A DNA stretch of 64,000 nucleotides from Clostridia bacterium (GTDB lineage: Bacteria > Bacillota > Clostridia > Monoglobales > Monoglobaceae), in NCBI GenBank assembly GCA_017397725.1, contig JAFQIA010000011.1, positions 1 through 64,000 of the forward strand, written 5' to 3'. The position numbers and the translations under genes are program-made. Of the stretch, positions 43,291 to 52,172 are shown piece after piece. A model generated the notes under the pieces. It worked only from the letters and a program-made list of their open reading frames with translations. It was not told the DNA's origin and did no database searches. How positions within the stretch are numbered: the stretch's first letter is position 1; every line of letters begins with the position of its first letter.

Positions 43291-44424
43291 ATGGATAGCA
43301 CAATTGAGTCTTATAACTTAGGACGGCTTGGAGTTATCGGCATGAAGGGATGCGAGGAGATGACGCAGAAAATCAACGCGCATCTTCACAAGTTTAATGA
43401 GGGTAAGGATGATGAGATTGAATCCTTTATCCTCCCTAGCAATTGCCCCCGTTTCGGTACCGGTGAGGCAAAGGCAATGATCATGCACTCCATTCGTACC
43501 CACGATATTTATATCGTGATGGATGCGTTCAATTACAGTGTTACTTATAATATGTATGGGAAAGACCACCCTATGAGTCCGGATGACCATTATCAGGATT
43601 TGAAGCGTATCATTTCGGCAATGGGCGGCAAGGCAAAGCGGATTACCGTGATTATGCCCATGCTTTATGAGGGCCGTCAGCACAAGCGGATTGCAAGAGA
43701 GTCTTTGGACTGTGCCATGATGCTGCAAGAGCTTAGCAATATGGGGGTAGATAATATTATCACCTTTGATGCACATGACCCCAGAGTACAAAATGCGATT
43801 CCTCTTGGTGGATTTGAAAATGTGCAGCCTACTTATCAGATGATTAAAGCGTGTATGAAATATGACCCGTCTATTATGCTCAATCCGGACAATACCATGA
43901 TTATTTCTCCGGACGAGGGTGCGGTTGGACGTTGTATGTATTATTCCTCCGTGCTTGGCACCAATCTGGGTATGTTTTACAAGCGTAGAGATTATTCCAT
44001 CGTTATTGACGGCAAAAACCCCATCGTTGCACACGAGTATCTGGGCAATGATTTGGAGGGCAAGGATGTAATCGTGGTAGACGATATGATTGCCTCCGGC
44101 GATTCTATGATTGATGTTGCCAAGGAACTGAAAAAACGGAAAGCACGCCGGGTACTGGTATTTGCGACCTTTGGCCTTTTCACCGAAGGTGTCAAGAAAT
44201 TTGACAAGGCGTATGAAGACGGCATCATTGATGCAATCTTTACCACCAATCTGATTTACCGTCAGCCGGAATTGTTGGCATCTCCTTGGTATCACGAGGT
44301 AGATATGTCCAAGTATATTGCGCTGATTATTCAGACTTTGAATAAAGAAAAATCCATCAGCGAGCTGCTGACCCCCATCTCTCGAATTGAGAAGATTATA
44401 GAAAAATATCGGAACATGCAATAA
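43291..44424 (+). CDS. prs: Ribose-phosphate pyrophosphokinase
   Basis: 377 residues, longer than the usual 315. Makes PRPP from ribose 5-phosphate and ATP. The PRPP-binding VIVVDDMIASGDSMIDVAKEL and the FDAHDPRVQNAI metal/ribose segment are clear. The longer form is the one recurrent in clostridia. GAAAGGA precedes the ATG. The stop overlaps the first base of miaB. Confidence 0.93.
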   Translation: MDSTIESYNLGRLGVIGMKGCEEMTQKINAHLHKFNEGKDDEIESFILPSNCPRFGTGEAKAMIMHSIRTHDIYIVMDAFNYSVTYNMYGKDHPMSPDDHYQDLKRIISAMGGKAKRITVIMPMLYEGRQHKRIARESLDCAMMLQELSNMGVDNIITFDAHDPRVQNAIPLGGFENVQPTYQMIKACMKYDPSIMLNPDNTMIISPDEGAVGRCMYYSSVLGTNLGMFYKRRDYSIVIDGKNPIVAHEYLGNDLEGKDVIVVDDMIASGDSMIDVAKELKKRKARRVLVFATFGLFTEGVKKFDKAYEDGIIDAIFTTNLIYRQPELLASPWYHEVDMSKYIALIIQTLNKEKSISELLTPISRIEKIIEKYRNMQ

Positions 44425-45833
44425 TGGAAAGCAAAAGAATCAGTGCCGCAGAAATGGCGGTGCAAAAAGAGTATATACAAAAGATTGCAGAAAAGATGCC
44501 AAAAAGCAGACCCCTTGCCTTTGTAGAAACCTATGGCTGCCAGCAGAATGTCAGCGATTCGGAAAAAATCAAGGGGATGCTTTCTCAAATGGGATATGGG
44601 TTCTGTGAAAGAACCGAGGATGCGGACTTGGTGCTCTATAACACCTGTGCCGTGCGGGAAAATGCGGAACTTCGGGTATTTGGAAACATCGGTGCACTCA
44701 AGCATCAAAAACGCCGGAAACCGGAGCTTAAGATTATCCTTTGCGGATGTATGATGCAGCAGGAGCATATTGCAAAGGCAATCCGTCAAAAATATCCCCA
44801 TGTGGATTTGGTGTTTGGCACCCACGCGCTTTATCGGTTTCCTGAGCTGCTATATCAGGTAATGGAAGAAGATGCCCGCATCTTTGATGTAAAGAATGAG
44901 GATGGCTCCATCTTTGAGGAAATCGACTATCATCGTGACCCCAAGCCACTGGCAAAAATCCCGATTATGTATGGCTGTAATAACTTTTGCACCTACTGTA
45001 TCGTCCCCTATGTGCGGGGCAGAGAACGCAGTCGGGATGCAGAGGATATTCTGCGGGAGGTTCAGGAGGTTGCGGACCTTGGCTATCGTGAGGTTATGCT
45101 TTTGGGGCAGAATGTCAATTCCTACGGCAATGACCGGAAGGACGGGATGGACTTTGCCACCCTGCTCCAAAAGGTTTGCAAGGTGGATGGTATTGAGCGG
45201 GTACGTTTTATGACCTCTCACCCGAAAGATTTGTCCGATGCCTTGATTGATGTGATGGCAGAGGAGGAGAAAATCTGCAAGCAGTTGCATCTTCCGGTGC
45301 AATCCGGCTCCAACCGGATTCTGGGTTTGATGAACCGCAAATACACCAAAGAAGATTACCTTCATCTGGTTTCCAAGGTCAAAGCAAAGATGCCGGAGAT
45401 TGTACTGACCACCGACATCATTGTGGGATTCCCCGGTGAAACCGATGCGGATTTTGAGGAAACCCTGCAAATCTTAAAGGAAGTGGAGTATGACACCATT
45501 TTTTCCTTTATCTATTCCAAACGGGTGGGAACCCCTGCGGCAGAAATGCCGGATGTGATGGATGAGGAGCAAAAGCATCGGAACTTTGACCGGATGCTCA
45601 GCGTGCAGAATGAAATTTCCAAACGGAAAAATGATGCCTATGTAGGGACGGTGCAGACGGTTCTGGCAGAGGGCGTCAGCAAAAACAATCCGGACACATT
45701 AACCGGACGAACCGAGGGTGGCAAGGTGGTCAACTTTGCGGCGCCCGATTCCCTGATTGGGGAGTTTGTAAAAGTAAAAATCACCAAGAGTCAGACGTGG
45801 TCCCTCTTTGGTGAATGGATCAAAGAAAGGTAG
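44424..45833 (+). CDS. miaB: tRNA-2-methylthio-N6-dimethylallyladenosine synthase MiaB
   Basis: 469-residue radical SAM methylthiotransferase acting at A37 after MiaA. Three domains: UPF0004 (ETYGCQQNVSDSEKIKG, VLYNTCAVRENAE, CGCMMQ, Cys ligands of the auxiliary cluster), radical SAM (GCNNFCTYCIVPYVRGRERSR, the CxxxCxxC) and a C-terminal TRAM domain. miaA lies later in the same run, so both steps of the modification are encoded here. Confidence 0.96.
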   Translation: MESKRISAAEMAVQKEYIQKIAEKMPKSRPLAFVETYGCQQNVSDSEKIKGMLSQMGYGFCERTEDADLVLYNTCAVRENAELRVFGNIGALKHQKRRKPELKIILCGCMMQQEHIAKAIRQKYPHVDLVFGTHALYRFPELLYQVMEEDARIFDVKNEDGSIFEEIDYHRDPKPLAKIPIMYGCNNFCTYCIVPYVRGRERSRDAEDILREVQEVADLGYREVMLLGQNVNSYGNDRKDGMDFATLLQKVCKVDGIERVRFMTSHPKDLSDALIDVMAEEEKICKQLHLPVQSGSNRILGLMNRKYTKEDYLHLVSKVKAKMPEIVLTTDIIVGFPGETDADFEETLQILKEVEYDTIFSFIYSKRVGTPAAEMPDVMDEEQKHRNFDRMLSVQNEISKRKNDAYVGTVQTVLAEGVSKNNPDTLTGRTEGGKVVNFAAPDSLIGEFVKVKITKSQTWSLFGEWIKER

Positions 45834-45839
45834 ATTCCA

Positions 45840-46229
45840 ATGAATAGTGAAAAAATTTTTGAAAAAGCAAAAGAACTGGGCGATTTGATTGCCCACAGCG
45901 AGGTAAAGGCACGGGCGGATGAAGCCAATCGTGCACTGACTGCGGATGCAGATGCCGTTGATTTGATTAGCGGCTACAATGAAAAAAGACAGGAAAAATT
46001 AGAGGCGTTTGCTGACAAGCAGCCCACCGCAGAAGAAGCGCAGGAGCTCAATGAGTTCTTGCAGAATGAGTTTAACAAGATTGCAGAAAATGCAACCATC
46101 CGTGAGTATATTGAAGCGAACCGCGCTTTTGAGAGTGTACTCAATCAAATGGATCAGATTATCAAAAACGCCATTTCCGGCGGACACAGCTGCGGCGGTT
46201 CTTGCAGCGAATGCGGTGGTTGTCACTAA
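45840..46229 (+). CDS. YlbF/YmcA family protein with Cys-rich tail
   Basis: 129 residues. The all-helical YlbF/YmcA (RicA/RicF) domain covers about 1-110. The C-terminus is a compact Cys-rich tail, HSCGGSCSECGGCH. In Bacillus ymcA also lies between miaB and the mutS-mutL pair, and the YlbF-YmcA-YaaT complex carries iron-sulfur clusters and tunes RNase Y. A metal or cluster site on the tail is likely here, but inferred. Confidence 0.88.
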   Translation: MNSEKIFEKAKELGDLIAHSEVKARADEANRALTADADAVDLISGYNEKRQEKLEAFADKQPTAEEAQELNEFLQNEFNKIAENATIREYIEANRAFESVLNQMDQIIKNAISGGHSCGGSCSECGGCH

Positions 46230-46243
46230 GAAAAAACAGAACT

Positions 46244-46276
46244 GAAACCGTTGGCTTTTTTGAGCCTGCGGTTTTC
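46244..46276 (+). terminator. Hairpin between the YlbF gene and mutS
   Basis: GAAACCG-TT-GGCT pairs with AGCC-TG-CGGTTTTC around a T-rich loop. The T-run is short, so partial termination is the most that can be said. Confidence 0.4.
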
Positions 46277-46305
46277 TTCCTACATAGAGAAACGGAGGAG
46301 CCGGT

Positions 46306-48939
46306 ATGCAGATCGATAAGGAAAAACTGACCCCGATGATGCAGCAATATTTTGCGGTCAAGGAGGAATATCAAGGAAGCATTTTGATGTATCGCTTGGG
46401 CGATTTTTACGAAATGTTTTTTGATGATGCCCTGATTGCGTCCAAGGTTTTGGATATTGCACTTACCGGAAGAAACTGCGGTATGGAGGAACGTGCGCCC
46501 ATGTGTGGCATTCCGTTCCATGCGGCAGATGGCTATATTGCCCGACTGGTTTCTGCCGGCTATTCGGTGGCAGTCTGTGAGCAGGCGGAAGACCCTGCCA
46601 CCGCCAAAGGCATTGTAAGGCGGGAAGTGATTCGGGTGGTTACCCCCGGCACCATTATGGATGCATCAGCTCTGGATGCCAACCGCAACAATTACCTTTG
46701 CTCCATTGCAGTTACCGAGGGTGGAGCGGGCGTTGCTTTTGTGGATATTACCACAGGGGAATGCTCTGCCTATGAGCTTTTGGGTGAGGATATGAGCACC
46801 GGTATTCTGAATGAAATCAGCAAATTTGCGCCCATTGAGATTTTGATGAATCTCAGGGGTTATGAAAACACCAATCTGCTGCAGGCAATTCAGGATAAGA
46901 CCCGTGGGGTTGTCCGCAATTATTATGATTGGGCGTATGAACTCCCCTATGCAACGGATAAGGTGAAAGCACAATTTGGACAGGAGGCAGAACAGCTTTT
47001 GGGTAAAGAGGGCTGTGTTTCTGCTATCGGGGCGTTGCTCCTTTATCTGGAAGAAACCCAGAAAACAGAACTCACCAACTTAAAAACCGTAGAAACCAAC
47101 AGCGACGAGGGGAAGATGAAGCTGGATATGTATACCCTCAGGAACTTGGAAATCTTAGAGAGTATGCGTGACCGCAGTACCAGAGGGAGTTTGCTCCATA
47201 TCCTGAATCGTACCCGTACCTCCATGGGGGCAAGACTGCTACGGAAATGGCTGACGGCACCGCTCCTTAACTGTGCCATGATTCAAAATCGGCATATTGC
47301 CGTAGAGGAATTGGTCAAGGATCCGCTTCTTCGTGCAGAGTTGAGGGAACACCTCAAACAGATTGCAGATATGGAACGCCTGATTAACCGGGTGGTTTAT
47401 CGAACCGCAAGCTGCGGAGATTTGACTGCATTGAGTTTATCGTTCTCGCAACTTCCCGATATTTTAAAATTATTGGAAGAAACTCATTCCCAACTCCTTG
47501 GACGGTGCAGAGAAGAAATTGACCCGTTGGAGGATGTTTGTGCTTTGATTGCCGGAACCATTGACCCGGAAGCACCTGCTACTTTGCGAAATGGTGGATT
47601 GATTCTCAAAGGTGCCAATGAAGAATTGGATCGGGTGCGGGAGCTTGCTGAAAATGGACAGGGTATCCTGAAAGAAATGGTAGAAAAAGAAAAAGAAAAA
47701 ACCGGAATCAAGACCATGAAGCTTGGTTACAACAAGGTGTTTGGCTACTACATAGAAATCAGCAAGCTTTATGTCGATCAGGTGCCGGATTACTTTATTC
47801 GCAAACAAACGTTGACCAATGGGGAACGTTATATCACGCCGGAACTGAAAGAGGTTGAAGAAGCGGTTCTGGATGCAAGTACCCGCATTGTGGATATGGA
47901 ATATGAGCTATTCTGTCAGATTCGGGATCGAGTTGGACAGGCTCTTGACCGCATCAAGCGAACCGCAGAGGCGGTTGCCCGTCTGGATGTGCTTTGTTCC
48001 TTTGCACAGGTGGCGGAGAAAAATAGCTATACCATGCCCAGAATGCATATGGGCGATAAAATTTTGATTAAAAATGGCAGACATCCGGTGGTGGAGCAGA
48101 TTAACAAAACTGCACCCTTTATCCCCAACGATGTCCATCTGGACAATGGGGAAAACCAGATTGCCCTGATTACCGGACCCAATATGGCAGGAAAATCTAC
48201 CTATATGCGCCAGACTGCCCTGATTGTGCTGATGGCACAGGTGGGGAGCTTTGTCCCTGCCTCCGAGGCGGAGATTGGAGTGGTAGACCAAATCTTCACT
48301 CGTGTGGGGGCATCCGATGACCTTGCATCAGGGCAGAGTACCTTTATGGTGGAGATGAATGAGGTTGCCTACATTCTGGACCACGCAACGGCAAAAAGCC
48401 TGATTATCTTGGATGAAATCGGGCGGGGAACCAGTACCTTTGACGGACTGGGCATTGCTTGGGCGGTGGTGGAATACCTTGCCGATGCCAATAAGTGCGG
48501 GGCAAAAACCATGTTTGCCACCCATTATCACGAACTTACCCAGTTGGAGGATAAAATCCCCAACATCAAGAATTATTGTATCGCGGTCAAAAAGCGGGGC
48601 GATAGCATCAGCTTTCTGCGCAAAATCATCCGTGGCGGTGCGGACCGAAGCTATGGCGTGGATGTAGCAGTACTTGCAGGTGTAAAAAAATCAGTAACAC
48701 GCCGTGCGGCAGAGATTGTGGAGGCATTGGAAAGCGAGGACCATCAAGAGGTTGCGGATGCAAGGGTTCGCACCAGAGTGCCGGAGCGGGCATCCCAAGA
48801 GGGGCAGATGGACTTTTTTGCCTTGGCAGAAAACCCTGTGATTACCGAGTTGAAGGAAATTGACCTCAATGTGATTACGCCGGTGGAGGCGCTGACCAAA
48901 CTTTTTGATTTGCAGGCAAAAGCAAACAATCAAGCTTAA
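46306..48939 (+). CDS. mutS: DNA mismatch repair protein MutS
   Basis: 877 residues. Mismatch-binding N-terminus with the Phe-x-Glu motif region (YRLGDFYEMFFDDA), connector, lever and clamp domains, and an ABC-type ATPase with GPNMAGKSTYMRQTA, DDLASGQSTFMVEM and LIILDEIGRGTSTFDG. It recognises mispairs and recruits MutL, encoded directly downstream. GGAGGAG precedes the ATG. Length and motifs are normal. Confidence 0.97.
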   Translation: MQIDKEKLTPMMQQYFAVKEEYQGSILMYRLGDFYEMFFDDALIASKVLDIALTGRNCGMEERAPMCGIPFHAADGYIARLVSAGYSVAVCEQAEDPATAKGIVRREVIRVVTPGTIMDASALDANRNNYLCSIAVTEGGAGVAFVDITTGECSAYELLGEDMSTGILNEISKFAPIEILMNLRGYENTNLLQAIQDKTRGVVRNYYDWAYELPYATDKVKAQFGQEAEQLLGKEGCVSAIGALLLYLEETQKTELTNLKTVETNSDEGKMKLDMYTLRNLEILESMRDRSTRGSLLHILNRTRTSMGARLLRKWLTAPLLNCAMIQNRHIAVEELVKDPLLRAELREHLKQIADMERLINRVVYRTASCGDLTALSLSFSQLPDILKLLEETHSQLLGRCREEIDPLEDVCALIAGTIDPEAPATLRNGGLILKGANEELDRVRELAENGQGILKEMVEKEKEKTGIKTMKLGYNKVFGYYIEISKLYVDQVPDYFIRKQTLTNGERYITPELKEVEEAVLDASTRIVDMEYELFCQIRDRVGQALDRIKRTAEAVARLDVLCSFAQVAEKNSYTMPRMHMGDKILIKNGRHPVVEQINKTAPFIPNDVHLDNGENQIALITGPNMAGKSTYMRQTALIVLMAQVGSFVPASEAEIGVVDQIFTRVGASDDLASGQSTFMVEMNEVAYILDHATAKSLIILDEIGRGTSTFDGLGIAWAVVEYLADANKCGAKTMFATHYHELTQLEDKIPNIKNYCIAVKKRGDSISFLRKIIRGGADRSYGVDVAVLAGVKKSVTRRAAEIVEALESEDHQEVADARVRTRVPERASQEGQMDFFALAENPVITELKEIDLNVITPVEALTKLFDLQAKANNQA

Positions 48940-48957
48940 GAAATCGAGGTGAAACCT

Positions 48958-50811
48958 ATGGCAAAGATTCAGGTGCTTTCCAAAGCAGTTGCGGATAAAA
49001 TTGCTGCGGGGGAGGTGGCAGAACGCCCCTCGGCGGTGGTAAAAGAATTGGTGGAAAACGCTATGGATGCAGGTGCATCCAAAATTGAGGTGGAAATCAA
49101 GCAAGGCGGAATTTCTTATATCCGTATCTGTGACAATGGTTGCGGAATTCCCAAAGACCAAGTGGAAACGGCGTTTTTGCGTCACGCAACCAGCAAGCTT
49201 TCGGAAATTGAGGATTTGTATCGGATTGGAACGATGGGTTTTAGAGGCGAGGCACTGGCCAGCATCTGCGCAGTTTCGCAGGTGGAGTTGATTACCAAAA
49301 CCGCAGAGGGAGATGAGGGCGTCTATCTTCAGCTCCTGCACGGAGAAGTGGTTGAAAAAACACCTATGGCGTGCGCGGACGGAACCACCATGGTGGTGAA
49401 GGATTTGTTTGCCAATGTGCCGGCGCGAATGAAGTTTTTGAAAAAGGACGCTACCGAGGCAGGATATGTGGCAGATTTGGTGAGCCGGATTGCACTTTCC
49501 AGACCGGACATTGCCTTTTCCTATACCTGTGACGGAAAAGAAGTATTTTCTACCTCCGGTGATGGGAAACTCAAGAACGTGATTCTCCAGATTTATGGCT
49601 TGGATCACGCCAAGGCGCTCCTTCCGGTAGACTATGTCGAAGACGGTGTGCACATCTCCGGCGTGGTGGGAAAACCCGAGCTTGCCCGAGGTAACCGGAC
49701 CCGCCAGACCCTTTTTGTCAATGGGAGATTTGTGAAGAATCATGTTCTTTCCAAAGTGGCAGAAGAGGCGTTTCGTAATCGTATGATGGTAGGCAAGTTC
49801 CCATTTTTTGTGATCAGTATCACCTTGCCAACCGAATTGGTGGATGTGAATGTGCATCCGGCAAAAACAGAAGTGAAGTTTGCCAATGAAAAGCAGATTT
49901 ATGATGTGGCATACCACGCCATCCGCAATGCGCTTTTCCAGCAAGAAAAGATGGAGACTCCCAAGGTGTCTGTGCCGCCGGTATCAGCGACACCCGCATC
50001 AAAGCGGGAGTATGTCAATCCCAAACTGGTAAAAGAGTATCTGGCGTATACTATTCCAGAGGAAAAAAAGAGTGTTTCGTTTGTTCGAGAAGATGTCCCC
50101 AAAGCGCCTGAAGTGATTCTGGAAGAACTGCTGGAGGAACCGGAGCAAAAAGAAACACATATTATTATAGAAGAAACTCCTCCCAAACAAGAGGTGATGG
50201 AGGAGATTGTGCCGGTGATTTCCCAAAAGAAAAAGCCGGAAATCGTGGGGCAGGTGTTTGATACCTATATCATCTGTAAGACGGAGGAGGAAATGTTCCT
50301 CATCGACCAGCATGCCGCCCATGAGCGGATGCGCTTTGAATCCTTAAAGGAAGAATATTTTAACCAGAAAAAATGCGCGCAATTACTCCTTAGTCCGTTG
50401 GTGCTGAATCTGGATTTTCGGGAAAAGCAGAGCGTGATGGAAAACCTGACCGATTTTGTCCGTCTGGGATTTGAGATTGAAGATTTTGGCGGCAATGCGG
50501 TGATTGTGCAGGGCGCACCCATTGCGGCAGACGAGGCAGAACTCAGGGATTTGATTCTGGAGCTTTCGGATGCGATGCAGGAAAAACGGAAGCATCCGGT
50601 TGCGGACTTTGAGGAAAAGGCATTGGATATGATTGCCTGTAAGGGCGCCATCAAGGCGAATAAACGACTCTCCTATCCGGAAATGCAAGACCTTTTGGAA
50701 AAAGTTTTGGACATGGAAGACAAGGGAATTGGCAGTTGCCCTCACGGCAGGCCCATTCGTATTGGCTTTACCAAGACGGAAATCGAAAGGTTGTTCAAAC
50801 GAATCATATAA
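48958..50811 (+). CDS. mutL: DNA mismatch repair protein MutL
   Basis: 617 residues. GHKL ATPase domain with AAGEVAERPSAVVKELVENAMDAGA, DNGCGIP and GFRGEALASI, a variable linker (about 340-430), and a dimerisation domain with the endonuclease motif DQHAAHERMRFE and the CPHGRP zinc/metal motif. Methyl-independent clostridial systems use this nuclease to nick the strand. ATG 48958 is taken over GTG 48949. Confidence 0.97.
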   Translation: MAKIQVLSKAVADKIAAGEVAERPSAVVKELVENAMDAGASKIEVEIKQGGISYIRICDNGCGIPKDQVETAFLRHATSKLSEIEDLYRIGTMGFRGEALASICAVSQVELITKTAEGDEGVYLQLLHGEVVEKTPMACADGTTMVVKDLFANVPARMKFLKKDATEAGYVADLVSRIALSRPDIAFSYTCDGKEVFSTSGDGKLKNVILQIYGLDHAKALLPVDYVEDGVHISGVVGKPELARGNRTRQTLFVNGRFVKNHVLSKVAEEAFRNRMMVGKFPFFVISITLPTELVDVNVHPAKTEVKFANEKQIYDVAYHAIRNALFQQEKMETPKVSVPPVSATPASKREYVNPKLVKEYLAYTIPEEKKSVSFVREDVPKAPEVILEELLEEPEQKETHIIIEETPPKQEVMEEIVPVISQKKKPEIVGQVFDTYIICKTEEEMFLIDQHAAHERMRFESLKEEYFNQKKCAQLLLSPLVLNLDFREKQSVMENLTDFVRLGFEIEDFGGNAVIVQGAPIAADEAELRDLILELSDAMQEKRKHPVADFEEKALDMIACKGAIKANKRLSYPEMQDLLEKVLDMEDKGIGSCPHGRPIRIGFTKTEIERLFKRII

Positions 50812-50828
50812 AGAAAGGAGCAATCTCT

Positions 50829-51707
50829 GTGGAAAAACCGAACATCCTTTGCGTGGTAGGACCCACGGCATCAGGCAAGACGGCGTTTGCTATTGATTTG
50901 GCGAAAAAGTATCCGGCAGAGATTGTGTCCTGTGACTCGATGCAGATTTATCGGCATATGAATATTGGTACTGCAAAGCCGACCAAGGAAGAGATGCAGG
51001 GCATTCCCCACCATATGCTGGATGTAGTGGACCCGACCGAGAATTACAGCGTGGCAGAATTTGTCAAGGATGCCACCGCCTGCATCGACGATATTTTAAG
51101 GAGAGGGAAACTGCCGATTCTGTGTGGAGGAACCGGACTTTATGTGGACAGCATCCTCAATGGCATCACTTTTTCAGACGCTGCACAGGATTTGGAGTAT
51201 CGCCAAACACTGAAGGAGATTGCCGTGCAGGAGGGGGCAGAGGTGCTTCATCAAATGCTCAAAAAGGCAGATCCCGAGGCGGCGGAAGCCATTCATCCCA
51301 ATAATGTAAAACGGGTGATTCGCACGCTGGAGATTATCAAAACCTCAGGTCTTACCAAAGCGGAGTTTGACCGTAGTGCCAAAGGGGAATGCGCTTATGA
51401 TGCTACCATCTATGGAATGCAGATGGAACGGGAAAAACTCTATCAGCGGATTGATGCACGGGTAGATAAGATGATGGAAGATGGCTTGCTTGAGGAGGTA
51501 AAACAGCTTCTTTTTATGGGAATTCCAGAGACGGCGACGGCAATGCAGGCGATTGGTTATAAGGAATTGATTGCCCATTTGCAAGGGAAAATTGACCTGA
51601 ATGAGGCAGTGGAAACTGTCAAGAGAGAGAGCCGGCGCTATGCCAAAAGGCAGATGACTTGGTTCCGGCGTAACCCTGCCATTCAGTGGCTCGATTGTGG
51701 CAAATAG
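50829..51707 (+). CDS. miaA: tRNA dimethylallyltransferase MiaA
   Basis: 292 residues from a GTG start at 50829 with AAAGGAG upstream; earlier in-frame codons lie inside mutL. P-loop VVGPTASGKTAFAIDLA, then SCDSMQIYRHMNIGTAKP, GGTGLYVDSI and the CRRYAKRQMTWFRRN-like C-terminal segment (SRRYAKRQMTWFRR). Adds dimethylallyl to A37 of tRNA, the substrate for MiaB. The hfq that follows miaA in many Firmicutes is absent. Confidence 0.95.
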   Translation: MEKPNILCVVGPTASGKTAFAIDLAKKYPAEIVSCDSMQIYRHMNIGTAKPTKEEMQGIPHHMLDVVDPTENYSVAEFVKDATACIDDILRRGKLPILCGGTGLYVDSILNGITFSDAAQDLEYRQTLKEIAVQEGAEVLHQMLKKADPEAAEAIHPNNVKRVIRTLEIIKTSGLTKAEFDRSAKGECAYDATIYGMQMEREKLYQRIDARVDKMMEDGLLEEVKQLLFMGIPETATAMQAIGYKELIAHLQGKIDLNEAVETVKRESRRYAKRQMTWFRRNPAIQWLDCGK

Positions 51708-51790
51708 ACAAACCAAAGCAACCTCATTTTTGCACATTTCACAAAAAGTAATATTACAGTTCTTTTTCAAAAAAAACTTCATTAAAACAC

Positions 51791-51819
51791 TTGACATATG
51801 AAAAAAAGAAGGCTATAAT
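51791..51819 (+). promoter_or_regulatory. Strong sigma-A promoter of the PqqD/ABC/peptide locus
   Basis: Perfect TTGACA, 17 bases, perfect TATAAT, 41 bases before the PqqD-like start. It is one of the best promoters in the window. No terminator is visible until 58227, so it may drive seven genes. Confidence 0.9.
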
Positions 51820-51860
51820 CATAGAGAATGATAGTAGAATTATAGGGGGAGGGGGCAAAG

Positions 51861-52154
51861 TTGCGCATCAGACAAGGATTTTTATTAAAAAAATTGGCTG
51901 ATGAGTACACCGCAATTCCCTATGATGAAAACTATGAAAACCTCGGTGCAATGGTATCTTTAAACGATACCGGTGCATTTTTGTGGCATTGTCTGGAGGA
52001 AGAAACTTCGTTTGAGGATCTTGTTTCAGCATTGGCACATGAGTATGCTATTGATGATGCACTTGCAGAGGATGCGGTGAATGCTTTTCTTGAAGAATTG
52101 CGTGAACATCATCTTTTGGAAGAAACCATTGATGGCAAAGGGAACACGCAGTGA
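51861..52154 (+). CDS. PqqD family peptide-binding protein (RiPP recognition element)
   Basis: 97 residues from TTG 51861, behind a purine-rich GGGGGAGGGGG. The winged-helix PqqD fold shows in FLLKKLADEYTAIPYD, MVSLNDTGAFLWHCLEEE and the C-terminal helix of FLEELREHHLL. PqqD-like proteins bind leader peptides and present them to modifying enzymes. Its place at the head of a set with an exporter, a small peptide and a kinase-like ATPase is the main reason to read the locus as peptide biosynthesis. Confidence 0.85.
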   Translation: MRIRQGFLLKKLADEYTAIPYDENYENLGAMVSLNDTGAFLWHCLEEETSFEDLVSALAHEYAIDDALAEDAVNAFLEELREHHLLEETIDGKGNTQ

Positions 52155-52172
52155 GCGGGGAGGACTTGTTTT

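Noticed and set aside
43318-44421. 367-codon open frame antisense to prs
   Set aside because: Exactly covers a well-supported gene and has no family features.
48691-49944. 417-codon open frame antisense to mutS/mutL
   Set aside because: No ribosome site and low-complexity His/Cys/Phe-rich translation typical of a shadow of a real coding strand.
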